A DNA stretch of 64,000 bases from the NCBI RefSeq assembly GCF_003337175.1, contig NZ_NETH01000006.1:1-64000 (forward strand). The letters are read 5' to 3'. A model generated the notes under the pieces. That model did not search any database and was not told the origin of the DNA. It was given only the letters and a program-made list of their open reading frames with translations. The translations under genes and the position numbers were made by a program. Source of the stretch: Streptococcus gallolyticus. GTDB lineage: Bacteria; Bacillota; Bacilli; Lactobacillales; Streptococcaceae. Positions 41,024-49,647 of the stretch are shown piece by piece. Each line of letters starts with the position of its first letter. The first letter of the stretch is position 1.

Positions 41024-42613
41024 GTGAATACATCAGAACAAGTAAATGTAGATCAGAGTACTGCACAATCTTACAGCCGTTCAAGTCGTTCAGCTCGTAA
41101 GGTTAGTGAGAACAAAAGTCACCAAGAGGCGTCTAGAAGAACAAAAGTCCCACAACCTCATAAACTTTACCTTTTAATATTGAGTGTTGTTGTTAGTTGT
41201 TTGTCTGTATCAATGCCAGTATTTACAGATATGGCAAATAGTGTGCAATCTCAAAACCTTTACATTGGTTTAATGTTTACTAAAGGACAACTTCCGTTTA
41301 CAGATATGTTTGCGACAGGTGGTTTCCTTTATTATGCTTTGATTGCTTTGGCTTACTATCTTGGTTCTACGTTGTGGTTGGTGCCAATTCAAATTGCAAC
41401 GTTCTACTTGTCAGGAATCTATTTCTATAAATTGGTTAATTACTTTACTAGCAGCCAACGTGTAGCAGTTGCTTTTAGTGGTATTTTTTACCTATTAAAC
41501 ATTGCTCTTGGTTTTGGTGGTCTGTACCCTATCCAATTTGCGATGCCATTTGTCATGGTATCTTTGTGGTTCCTAACAAAATATTTTGCGGATATTATCA
41601 AAGACGAAGCCTTTATCCTTTATGGATTTGCTGGCGCAGCAGCAATGCTTTTAGAGCCACGTACTTTGGTGTTCTGGGGACTTTCTTTCCTAACCATTAT
41701 CGTTTATAATTTAACACAAAAACATTTCGCCCGAGGATTTTATCAATTATTGTGTATCATTTTCGGGACAATTCTTGTTTTTTACACAGTCGGCTACTTT
41801 ATCCTGAATTTGCAGGTGTTATCATCCTATATTTCTCAAGCAATTGTTTATCAGTTTACGTATTTTGCGACAAGTGATAGTAATTTTATTTTGACATTGC
41901 TATTTCAAGTTGTTGTGGCTCTAGTTTCAGGGATTTTACTTGGTGCTCTTACTTTTGGAAAAATCATCAAGGGAGCTAGTGACAAGGTATCTAAATGGCT
42001 TATCTTCCTTGTTTTCTTAGGATTCTTAGTGATTGACCTTTTGTCACAAAGTTATCATTTCTATCATTTGTTAACAGTATTGCCTTTTGGTTTGTTGTTA
42101 ACCGCAATGGCATTGGGTGAACGTTATCAACGTAGCTTGACGAAAACATCACATCGTCGTAAGAAATCATCTAGTGATGACAAAGGCATTTTTGGATTAT
42201 ATCTAAGTCGTCATCTTTATTTGCCGATTTTGTTGCTTATTATCGGTGTAGGGCAACCTGTGGTTTCTTATTTCTTGTCATCTGGTACTGATAGTGAACG
42301 CTCGACTATTGCAAGCTATTTGAAAAAACAAACATCTAGTGATGATACGATTTATGTCTGGGATACGTCATCTAAGATTGGTATTAAGAGTCAATTAGCA
42401 AGTAGTTCACAATTTACATCACCTGTTGTGAATACAACTAAAACATCTAATGAAAAAACATTAGAAGATGAATTATTACAAAATCTAGCGTCGTATATTG
42501 TTGTTAATAATGATGAAAAAATTTCTGATACGATAAAAAATGATATTTCTTCAAACTATGAAGAGGTCTCAATCAGCGGTGTGTCAGGCTTTACTATCTA
42601 TCGTAAAAAATAA
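41024..42613 (+). CDS. Polytopic membrane protein, possible GT-C type glycosyltransferase
   Basis: 529 residues from GTG 41024 (AAGGAGAG upstream). The cytoplasmic N-terminus of about 48 residues is rich in Ser, Arg and Lys. About eleven membrane segments follow (about 50-355 and 400-420), then an extracytoplasmic C-terminal domain (about 425-529). The acidic FTDMANSVQSQN loop and TDMFATGG after the first helix resemble the catalytic-loop region of GT-C fold enzymes (dolichyl-phosphate-mannose-type), but no activity can be assigned. It is kept near nrdD in streptococci as a membrane protein of unknown role. Confidence 0.7.
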   Translation: MNTSEQVNVDQSTAQSYSRSSRSARKVSENKSHQEASRRTKVPQPHKLYLLILSVVVSCLSVSMPVFTDMANSVQSQNLYIGLMFTKGQLPFTDMFATGGFLYYALIALAYYLGSTLWLVPIQIATFYLSGIYFYKLVNYFTSSQRVAVAFSGIFYLLNIALGFGGLYPIQFAMPFVMVSLWFLTKYFADIIKDEAFILYGFAGAAAMLLEPRTLVFWGLSFLTIIVYNLTQKHFARGFYQLLCIIFGTILVFYTVGYFILNLQVLSSYISQAIVYQFTYFATSDSNFILTLLFQVVVALVSGILLGALTFGKIIKGASDKVSKWLIFLVFLGFLVIDLLSQSYHFYHLLTVLPFGLLLTAMALGERYQRSLTKTSHRRKKSSSDDKGIFGLYLSRHLYLPILLLIIGVGQPVVSYFLSSGTDSERSTIASYLKKQTSSDDTIYVWDTSSKIGIKSQLASSSQFTSPVVNTTKTSNEKTLEDELLQNLASYIVVNNDEKISDTIKNDISSNYEEVSISGVSGFTIYRKK

Positions 42614-42621
42614 ATAAAAAT

Positions 42622-42688
42622 CAATATATTGTGGTTTGATAAAAAGATGACTACTATATATTGATTTTTCTTTCTTACGTGTTATAAT
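42622..42688 (+). promoter_or_regulatory. nrdD promoter with tandem NrdR boxes
   Basis: Box 1 is CAATATATTG (42622-42631) and box 2 is CTATATATTG (42654-42663). Both fit the NrdR core CwATATATwG, and they are exactly 32 bp apart, about three helical turns. The promoter is TTGATT (42661-42666) and TATAAT (42683-42688), spacing 16, so box 2 covers the -35. The flanks AAAAATCAATATAT/ATATATTGATTTTT (about 42617-42670) also form a long inverted repeat that can end the upstream transcript. Confidence 0.8.
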
Positions 42689-42712
42689 AGATGAGTAAGA
42701 AGGAGTGTTCAG

Positions 42713-44929
42713 ATGATTACATTAGAAAAAGAAACAATTGCGACTCAACCAGCTATCAAAGTTATCAAACGTGATGGACGTTCTGTGAACTTTGATGCAG
42801 ATAAAATTTATAACGCTTTGGTTAAAGCAAGTAATAATGTGACAAAAATGTCACCAGTTGTTGAAGCAAAATTGGAAGCTATTTCAGATAACATCATTGC
42901 TGAAATCTTTGATCGCTTCAAAGATAATGTCAAAATTTATGAAATTCAAAATATCGTTGAGCATGAGCTTTTAGAAGCAAATGAATATGCGATTGCACAA
43001 GAATATATTAATTACCGTACACAACGTGATTTTGCGCGCTCTCAAGCGACAGACATCAACTTTACGATTGATAAACTATTGAACAAAGACCAAACTGTCG
43101 TCAACGAAAACGCTAACAAGGATAGTGAAGTTTTCAATACACAACGTGACTTGACTGCAGGTATTGTTGGTAAATCAATTGGTCTTAAAATGTTGCCAGC
43201 TCACGTTGCTAATGCTCACCAAAAAGGTGATATTCATTATCATGACCTTGATTATAGCCCATACACTCCAATGACAAACTGCTGTTTGATTGATTTCAAG
43301 GGGATGCTTGCAAATGGCTTCAAGATTGGTAATGCTGAGGTAGAAAGTCCAAAATCTATCCAAACTGCGACAGCGCAAATTTCGCAAATCATTGCGAACG
43401 TTGCGTCAAGCCAATATGGTGGTTGTACAGCTGACCGTATCGATGAATTTTTGGCACCATATGCTGAACTTAACTATAAAAAACACCTTAAAGATGCTCA
43501 AGATTGGGTAGCAGAAGACCGTCGTGAAGATTATGCTCGTACAAAAACGAAAAAAGACATTTATGATGCTATGCAAAGTCTTGAATACGAAATCAATACC
43601 TTGTTTACATCAAACGGGCAAACACCATTTACTTCTCTTGGATTTGGTCTAGGAACGAACTGGTTTGAACGTGAAATTCAAAAAGCGATTCTAAAAATCC
43701 GCATTAAAGGCCTTGGTAGCGAACACCGCACAGCTATTTTCCCTAAACTTATCTTCAGTTTAAAGAGTGGTCTTAACCTTGAAGTGGGAACACCAAACTA
43801 TGATATTAAACAATTAGCTTTGGAATGTGCGACAAAACGTATGTATCCAGACATTCTTTCATATGATAAAATCGTTGAATTGACAGGTTCATTTAAAGCG
43901 CCAATGGGATGCCGTTCATTCTTACAAGGTTGGAAAGATGAAAATGGTGTCGAAGTTAACTCAGGTCGTATGAACCTTGGTGTTGTGACGGTAAACCTTC
44001 CACGTATTGCAATGGAATCAAATGGCGACATCACTAAATTCTGGGAAATCTTCAACGAACGTCTGGGCATTGCTAAAGATGCACTTGTTTACCGTGTAGA
44101 ACGTGTCAAAGAAGCGACACCAGCAAATGCGCCAATTCTTTACCAATATGGTGCTTTTGGTAAACGTCTCGGCAGATATGATAATGTTGATGAACTTTTC
44201 CGTCATCGCCGTGCAACGGTTTCACTTGGTTATATCGGACTTTACGAAGTTGGTACAGTCTTTTATGGTCCAAAATGGGAAACAAACCCAGAAGCCAAAG
44301 AATTCACCGTTGATATCATTCGTAAGATGAAAAAATTGTGTACAGAATGGTCAGATGAATTCGATTATCATTTCTCAATCTATTCAACACCGTCTGAAAG
44401 CTTGACAGACCGCTTCTGCCGTCTTGACACAGAAAAATTCGGTATCGTTAAAGACATTACAGATAAAGAATACTATACAAACTCATTCCACTATGATGTT
44501 CGTAAGAATCCAACACCATTTGAAAAATTAGACTTTGAAAAAGCTTATCCAGAAGCTGGTGCAACAGGTGGCTTTATCCATTACTGTGAATACCCAGTTC
44601 TTCAACAAAATCCAAAAGCTCTAGAAGCTGTTTGGGATTATGCCTACAGCCGTGTTGGTTACCTTGGAACAAATACGCCAATCGACCGTTGCTATAGCTG
44701 TGGATTTGAAGGTGACTTTACCCCAACTGAACGTGGTTTCGTTTGTCCAAACTGTGGTAACAGCGACCCTAAAACAGTAGATGTTGTTAAACGTACTTGT
44801 GGCTATCTTGGAAACCCACAGGCCCGTCCAATGGTTAATGGTCGCCACAAAGAAATTTCTGCTCGTGTGAAACACATGAACGGCTCAACCATAAAAAATC
44901 CTGGCGATTACAGCAAACATAAAGCTTAA
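42713..44929 (+). CDS. nrdD: Anaerobic ribonucleoside-triphosphate reductase
   Basis: 738 residues. It reduces ribonucleotides to deoxyribonucleotides without oxygen by a glycyl radical. The N-terminal ATP-cone (IKVIKRDGRSVNFDADKIYNAL, allosteric) is followed by the catalytic barrel, a zinc site CYSCGFEGDF...CPNCG (about 660-683) and the glycyl radical loop RTCGYLGNPQARP (about 696-708). The activase nrdG lies 0.95 kb downstream with two small genes between. Tandem NrdR boxes precede it. GGAG precedes the ATG. Confidence 0.97.
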   Translation: MITLEKETIATQPAIKVIKRDGRSVNFDADKIYNALVKASNNVTKMSPVVEAKLEAISDNIIAEIFDRFKDNVKIYEIQNIVEHELLEANEYAIAQEYINYRTQRDFARSQATDINFTIDKLLNKDQTVVNENANKDSEVFNTQRDLTAGIVGKSIGLKMLPAHVANAHQKGDIHYHDLDYSPYTPMTNCCLIDFKGMLANGFKIGNAEVESPKSIQTATAQISQIIANVASSQYGGCTADRIDEFLAPYAELNYKKHLKDAQDWVAEDRREDYARTKTKKDIYDAMQSLEYEINTLFTSNGQTPFTSLGFGLGTNWFEREIQKAILKIRIKGLGSEHRTAIFPKLIFSLKSGLNLEVGTPNYDIKQLALECATKRMYPDILSYDKIVELTGSFKAPMGCRSFLQGWKDENGVEVNSGRMNLGVVTVNLPRIAMESNGDITKFWEIFNERLGIAKDALVYRVERVKEATPANAPILYQYGAFGKRLGRYDNVDELFRHRRATVSLGYIGLYEVGTVFYGPKWETNPEAKEFTVDIIRKMKKLCTEWSDEFDYHFSIYSTPSESLTDRFCRLDTEKFGIVKDITDKEYYTNSFHYDVRKNPTPFEKLDFEKAYPEAGATGGFIHYCEYPVLQQNPKALEAVWDYAYSRVGYLGTNTPIDRCYSCGFEGDFTPTERGFVCPNCGNSDPKTVDVVKRTCGYLGNPQARPMVNGRHKEISARVKHMNGSTIKNPGDYSKHKA

Positions 44930-45102
44930 AATAGGAAAATAATAGGGTTCTCAGTTCTTGACAAAGTCACCAATCTGTCAGTTTGGGAGTTTTTCCTGCT
45001 TATTTTTAACGAGTCATTTTCCTTATTTGAGACTTTCTATCACTTATATCAAATATGGAAAACGCGTTAATAAATATGGTTTAGACAGTTTCAGGACATA
45101 TT

Positions 45103-45133
45103 GAAGCTGGAGACATTTGTCCCAGCTTCTTTA
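45103..45133 (+). terminator. Hairpin between nrdD and the small gene
   Basis: GAAGCTGG (45103-45110)/CCAGCTTC (45122-45129), with an inner GACA/TGTC pair, is followed by TTTA. It would separate or attenuate nrdD from the downstream genes. A second, weaker stem lies near 44948-45000. Confidence 0.75.
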
Positions 45134-45169
45134 TTGTATTAAATAGATAGTTTAATGAAAGGAAAGCAT

Positions 45170-45316
45170 ATGGGAAAATATCAGTTAGATTATAAGGGTA
45201 TGCAACAAGTTGAACGTTTTCACGAAAAACATTCAAATGTGAAAACTGACAAAAAAGCGCGTGTTAATCAGTTGAAAGCACAGTTTTTAGAAAAAGCTAA
45301 AAAGAAAAGTAAATAG
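45170..45316 (+). CDS. Small conserved-type protein in the nrdD-nrdG locus
   Basis: 48 residues (MGKYQLDYKGMQQVERFHEK..., ending EKAKKKSK), lysine-rich and helical. GAAAGGAAAGC precedes ATG 45170. The acetyltransferase gene begins 11 nt after the stop. A small gene of this kind often sits between nrdD and nrdG in streptococci, but I know no function. It is too short for many gene callers. Confidence 0.7.
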   Translation: MGKYQLDYKGMQQVERFHEKHSNVKTDKKARVNQLKAQFLEKAKKKSK

Positions 45317-45327
45317 AGGTATTGTTT

Positions 45328-45834
45328 ATGCAATTACGAAGACCTGAATTATCAGATAAAGCAGCTGTTATTGACATGATGAAAGAATTTGAGGTAAGTC
45401 AATCTGCTCATGACGGCGGTTTTTGGTCTGTGGATAACTTTGTTTATGAGGACTGGATTGAAAGAAATCAATTAAGTGAAATGGGCATTGATGTGCCATC
45501 AACCTTTGTTCCAGCGATTCAATTTGTTTCTTTTGATGATAACGGAAGGGCTCTAGGCTTTTTGCATTTACGTTTACGTCTAAATGATAATCTCTTAAAT
45601 AAGGGGGGACATATTGGGTATTCGATTCGTCCGTCAGAGCGTCATAAGGGATTGGCTAAGGAACAGCTTCATCTAGGTTTACTAGAAGCTAAAAAGAAAA
45701 ATATCAAGCAAGCTTTGGTGACTTGTCACACGGATAATATTGCTAGCCGAAAGGTGATTTTGGCAAATGGTGGTGTTTTAGAGGATGTCCGTGAGTCAAC
45801 CGAGCGTTATTGGATAAATTTGGATGAAGAATAA
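45328..45834 (+). CDS. GNAT family N-acetyltransferase
   Basis: 168 residues from ATG 45328 (GAGG at 45316-45319); a TTG at 45322 is too close to it. The GNAT acetyl-CoA site is seen as HIGYSIRPSERHKGLAKEQL (about 92-111), and the C-terminal half has VTCHTDNIASRKVILANGG, typical of RimJ/RimL-like members. The substrate is unknown. It lies between the small gene and nrdG in one probable operon; a link to nucleotide reduction is not evident. Confidence 0.85.
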   Translation: MQLRRPELSDKAAVIDMMKEFEVSQSAHDGGFWSVDNFVYEDWIERNQLSEMGIDVPSTFVPAIQFVSFDDNGRALGFLHLRLRLNDNLLNKGGHIGYSIRPSERHKGLAKEQLHLGLLEAKKKNIKQALVTCHTDNIASRKVILANGGVLEDVRESTERYWINLDEE

Positions 45835-45875
45835 CCTGTGGATAAGTAGAAATTAAAAATAGAAAGAGGGCTAGG

Positions 45876-46490
45876 ATGGCAGAAAAAAATTGGAATACTC
45901 CCGAGCCTGGTGAATGGAAGTCAGAGGAATTAAGTCAAGGACGAATCATTGACTATAAAGCTTTTAACTTTGTTGACGGTGAGGGTGTGCGTAATTCTCT
46001 TTATGTTTCTGGGTGTATGTTTCACTGTAAAGGCTGCTATAATGCGGCAACGTGGTCTTTTAAGGCTGGTATGCCTTATACACAAGAGCTTGAGGAGCAA
46101 ATCATGGCTGATTTGGCACAACCTTATGTTCAAGGGCTAACACTTCTTGGTGGTGAACCATTTCTTAATACGGGGATTCTATTACCGTTAATCAAGCGCG
46201 TGCGTCGTGAATTGCCTAAAAAGGATATTTGGTCTTGGACAGGTTATACGTGGGAAGAAATGATGCAAGAAACGCCAGATAAGTTAGAAATGCTTAGTTT
46301 AATCGATATTTTGGTTGACGGGCGCTTTGATATTACCAAGAAGAATTTAATGTTGCAATTCCGTGGTTCTTCTAATCAACGTATCATTGATGTGCAAAAG
46401 TCGTTGAAAGCTGGTGAGGTTGTCATCTGGGATAAATTAAATGATGGTGACCAAACATTTGAACAAGTCAGCCGTGATGATTTGATTTAA
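45876..46490 (+). CDS. nrdG: Anaerobic ribonucleotide reductase-activating protein
   Basis: 204 residues. The radical SAM motif CMFHCKGCYN (CxxxCxxC, about 46-53) holds the cluster that makes the 5'-deoxyadenosyl radical to create the NrdD glycyl radical. LLGGEPF and the WTGYTWEE region are typical of NrdG. GAGGGC precedes the ATG. A perfect DnaA-box sequence (TGTGGATAA, 45837-45845) lies in the short gap before it. Confidence 0.95.
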   Translation: MAEKNWNTPEPGEWKSEELSQGRIIDYKAFNFVDGEGVRNSLYVSGCMFHCKGCYNAATWSFKAGMPYTQELEEQIMADLAQPYVQGLTLLGGEPFLNTGILLPLIKRVRRELPKKDIWSWTGYTWEEMMQETPDKLEMLSLIDILVDGRFDITKKNLMLQFRGSSNQRIIDVQKSLKAGEVVIWDKLNDGDQTFEQVSRDDLI

Positions 46491-46500
46491 GGAAAAATAT

Positions 46501-46641
46501 TTTTTGATACTTTCCTTAGATTCCTCGCTTTTTTGTTTTTAGGCTCAGACCTCAAACCTTCCACTGGATACTTTGAGCCGACGGCAGGTTCAATAGTCCA
46601 GTGGACTATTGAAGGAACCCAAGGAATTCTTAAAACTTCCG
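46501..46641. repeat. Dispersed intergenic repeat, copy 2
   Basis: About 141 bp closely related to 10737-10866. The core palindrome is longer here: GTTCAATAGTCCA-G-TGGACTATTGAA (46589 onward). The copy differs by scattered substitutions and a short insertion (GAACCCAAGG). It sits just after nrdG, between same-strand genes, so a role only as a convergent terminator is unlikely. Confidence 0.75.
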
Positions 46642-46893
46642 AGATGTGGGAGAAACTTTGTTTCTCTTATCTGCAACCTTAAACAATCTTCCAGATTGTT
46701 TAAGCGGCACAAAGTATCGTTTTGGTGTTTGCGTTGCTTGCAATATATGCTGTTAATATAGCAATTAATAATATTTAGAGGCTATTTTAGATAAAAACTG
46801 ACTTGTTTATAAAATTGCTGGTTATCATTGCTATTAGAGGAATTTCCTAGCTAAACAATTCACTGTGGGTCTTGGTTTTGGTATAATAGGGGC
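46642..46893. other. Intergenic before ruvB: hairpin and promoter
   Basis: A perfect 12-bp stem CTTAAACAATCT/AGATTGTTTAAG (46678-46704, loop TCC) has no T-run. The ruvB promoter is TTCACT (46859-46864) and TATAAT (46882-46887), spacing 17. No gene is seen. Confidence 0.6.
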
Positions 46894-47892
46894 ATGAGCA
46901 GAATTTTAGATAATGATATTATGGGGGATGAGGAATTTGCGGAGCGCACGCTTCGCCCTCAGTTTTTAAAAGAATATATCGGACAAGATAAGGTTAAAAA
47001 TCAGCTAAAAATATTTATTGAGGCAGCAAAATTACGTGATGAGTCTTTGGATCATGTGCTATTGTTTGGACCTCCAGGTCTTGGTAAAACGACAATGGCA
47101 TTGGTGATTGCTAATGAATTAGGGGTGAATTTAAAACAGACATCAGGTCCTGCTATCGAAAAAGCTGGTGATTTGGTTGCTATCTTGAATGATTTGGAAC
47201 CTGGTGATGTGCTTTTTATTGACGAAATCCATCGTATGCCAATGGCTGTGGAAGAAGTGCTTTATAGCGCCATGGAAGATTTTTATATTGACATCATGAT
47301 TGGTAATGGCGAGACTAGTCGTAGTGTTCACTTGGATTTACCACCGTTTACCTTGATTGGTGCGACAACACGTGCTGGTATGCTGTCTAATCCTTTACGT
47401 GCTCGTTTTGGCATTACTGGGCACATGGAATACTATGACGTTGAAGATTTGACAGAAATTGTTGAACGCACGGCAGATATTTTTGAAATGGAAATTGTCC
47501 ATGAAGCTGCCCAAGAGTTGGCACGACGTAGTCGTGGAACACCTCGTATTGCTAATCGTCTCTTGAAGCGTGTGCGTGATTACGCCCAAATTATGGGAGA
47601 TGGTGTTATCGCAAAAAATATTACCGATAAGGCCTTGACGATGTTAGATGTTGACCATGAGGGGCTTGATTACATTGACCAGAAAATCTTGCGTACTATG
47701 ATTGAGGTTTATAGCGGTGGTCCTGTCGGTCTAGGAACGCTATCTGTTAATATCGCTGAAGAGCGTGATACTGTTGAGGATATGTATGAGCCGTATTTGA
47801 TTCAAAAAGGCTTTATTATGCGCACTCGTACTGGTCGTGTGGCAACTGCAAAAGCTTATGACCATTTGGGCTATCCTTATTCGGAAAAATAA
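46894..47892 (+). CDS. ruvB: Holliday junction branch-migration ATPase RuvB
   Basis: 332 residues, starting [23 protein letters not shown] as in other streptococci. Walker [10 protein letters not shown] (about 59-67), Walker B LFIDEIH, sensor [17 protein letters not shown] and the C-terminal winged helix (RTRTGRVAT) are complete. It drives branch migration with RuvA (35.1 kb). The ATG lies only 7 nt after the -10 hexamer, so the mRNA is predicted to be leaderless or nearly so; there is no usable Shine-Dalgarno sequence. Confidence 0.95.
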   Translation: MSRILDNDIMGDEEFAERTLRPQFLKEYIGQDKVKNQLKIFIEAAKLRDESLDHVLLFGPPGLGKTTMALVIANELGVNLKQTSGPAIEKAGDLVAILNDLEPGDVLFIDEIHRMPMAVEEVLYSAMEDFYIDIMIGNGETSRSVHLDLPPFTLIGATTRAGMLSNPLRARFGITGHMEYYDVEDLTEIVERTADIFEMEIVHEAAQELARRSRGTPRIANRLLKRVRDYAQIMGDGVIAKNITDKALTMLDVDHEGLDYIDQKILRTMIEVYSGGPVGLGTLSVNIAEERDTVEDMYEPYLIQKGFIMRTRTGRVATAKAYDHLGYPYSEK

Positions 47893-48741
47893 TTTTTTAG
47901 CTTAAGGTAAGTTTAAGCAAGTCTTTATATACTATAAACAATCCTAAAACTTTTCTTTTTCATAATCTCCTGAAAGAACTCTGCTAGTGGGGTTCTTTCT
48001 TTTTTGTTTTGAACTGCAAAATGAGTAGAAAAATAGTAAATTCTTGAGCAATTTCTCCCAGATTGTGGAAGTTTAGTTAAAAATAATAGAAGCTGTGGAA
48101 AAGTACACAACTTCTTTTTTACTGAAAATGTTAGAAATCCCTTGAAATCAAGGTTTTTAGTAAGTTTTGTGCTAATTTCTTCTTGTGAAAGATGAGTTAT
48201 AAACAAGGTGTTTTTAAATTCTGTGGATTAGTGCTAAAGCTTTATTTTATGGGGTTTTTATCGTGCTTATAAACAAGTTATCCCCAGTATATGACCATAC
48301 TTATCCACAAGTTGTTAATAAGTATGTATAACTGTGAAAAAAGCAGGTAATTTTCACGTTTTGTTGCTATCATTACAGAATATTTTGCGCCATTCATGGA
48401 TAATCTCCTGAATAAACGCCTAGAACAGCCAATCAACTGCACTGTAACAGTTGGGTAAGAAGGCTAACGATTAGGATACCGCTCAGCTAGCAGTGTGCTT
48501 GTTTTGGTGATAAGCTACTAAATTGCCGTTATAACCTTGGGAATATAAACTGATGCCCCGTCCTACCTACCAGAGAACAATGTTATCTGATGAGCAGATG
48601 CCATGGTAATCATAGTTAAGCTGGTATTTATTTGCCTTTCTTTTTGCTTGATTGCTTGTTGATGGTGCAAAAAAAGCTTGACAATTATCACTTAAAAAGT
48701 TAGCTAAATCTTAAAAAGGCGCTAATGGTGCGGTTAGCTTA
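47893..48741. other. 849-bp ruvB-treR intergenic with DnaA-box-like cluster
   Basis: No supported gene. The convergent ends are closed by GAAAGAAC/GTTCTTTC plus T-run (47972-48006), and CCTTG-AAAT-CAAGG-TTTTT lies at about 48140-48158. DnaA-box-like 9-mers are at 48064 (TGTGGAAGT), 48094 (TGTGGAAAA), 48222 (TGTGGATTA), 48278 (TTATCCCCA) and 48301 (TTATCCACA, perfect). The sequence from about 48360 to 48700 shows nothing I can name. Confidence 0.5.
47972..48006 (+). terminator. ruvB terminator
   Basis: An 8-bp stem GAAAGAAC/GTTCTTTC is followed by TTTTTT. Confidence 0.85.
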
Positions 48742-49452
48742 TTATGGTTTTCGGGTTGCGAAGTCAACAAAGCGGAATTTTTCGAGTTTGTGTCTGCTTT
48801 CGGTGAATTGGAATTGGTGTTTGTTGGTGAGGTAAACTTTTGATTTGACAGAGACAACGTGGTGTTCGGTACCGATATCAAGGAGTAGTTTGTCACGGTC
48901 GGTTAGCTGGTCAATGGTGATTTCTTTTTGAGCGTAAGCGATGATGAGGTGGAGTTGGTTTTCAAGGTAATCGTAAATGGATTGTTCGGCGATTTCTCGT
49001 GTCATATTTGGCACGATTTTTTTGTCTAAGTAGTCAATGTCAAGGACAGAAGCGGTGCCGTCAACGACACGTTGGCGAATGATTCGCCAGACAAGGTTAT
49101 TTTTCGGAAAACCTGTCAGCGCAGCTAATTTTTCATCAACGATAAGTTTATCTATGGCAATGACATTGGTTTTGGAATTGATATGGTTAGCGTCGACCAG
49201 TTCTTTATAGCTTGTGAGCTGTGAAACGGGAAAATCAATCTGCTCGTGCTTGATGACTTGAGAGCCAGAACCGTGAATTTTCTTGATAAGCCCTGCTTCG
49301 GCAAGGAGGCTAAGCGCTTTGCGGATAGTGTCACGGCTCATATGGTAGGTCTGGGTTAGCTCGTTTTCGGTGGGGAGATAGTCACCTGCTTGGTAAATGC
49401 CAGAGGTGATATGATGTTCAAGTTCTTTAAAGAGTTGTTCGTATTTTTTCAT
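48742..49452 (-). CDS. treR: Trehalose operon repressor TreR (GntR family)
   Basis: 236 residues from the ATG at 49452 (MKKYEQLFKELEHHITSGIY); the longer frame upstream has no start support. The N-terminal GntR winged helix (LPTENELTQTYHMSRDTIRKALSLLAEAGLI) is followed by a UTRA effector domain (about 90-230). It is divergent from treP-treC and, as in Bacillus, should release its operator when trehalose-6-phosphate accumulates. A long perfect inverted repeat lies directly upstream of it. Confidence 0.9.
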   Translation of the reverse strand: MKKYEQLFKELEHHITSGIYQAGDYLPTENELTQTYHMSRDTIRKALSLLAEAGLIKKIHGSGSQVIKHEQIDFPVSQLTSYKELVDANHINSKTNVIAIDKLIVDEKLAALTGFPKNNLVWRIIRQRVVDGTASVLDIDYLDKKIVPNMTREIAEQSIYDYLENQLHLIIAYAQKEITIDQLTDRDKLLLDIGTEHHVVSVKSKVYLTNKHQFQFTESRHKLEKFRFVDFATRKP

Positions 49453-49477
49453 GACTTGTGTTGAGAAATTCCTTAAG

Positions 49478-49582
49478 TTTTCTAAAGTTGTTTTTAAATT
49501 ACCATACAACTTTAGAAAATCCAAGAAAAATGTGCTTATTTATGCCAAACAACTTGCAGACAAAACAGAAAACGATTACAAT
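49478..49582. promoter_or_regulatory. treR-treP control region: inverted repeat, promoter, cre
   Basis: TTTTCTAAAGTTGT (49478-49491) and ACAACTTTAGAAAA (49506-49519) form a perfect 14-bp inverted repeat around 14 bp. The treP promoter is TTGCAG (49554-49559) and TACAAT (49577-49582), spacing 17. AGAAAACGATTACA (49567-49580) matches the cre consensus TGWAANCGNTNWCA at all but the first position and overlaps the promoter, predicting CcpA repression. Confidence 0.75.
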
Positions 49583-49647
49583 AACCTTGTAAATAAAGCT
49601 AGCAACTATTTATAGACTAACGAAGGAGTCGGTTTTACCGAAGACAT

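Noticed and set aside
45056-45075. cre site in TATGGAAAACGCGTTAAT
   Set aside because: The spacing between TG and CG is one base too long for the consensus, and no sugar gene follows.
48278-48397. 39-codon minus-strand frame with AGGAG upstream in the ruvB-treR gap
   Set aside because: It runs through the DnaA-box-like repeats, which explain its sequence better; no family resemblance.
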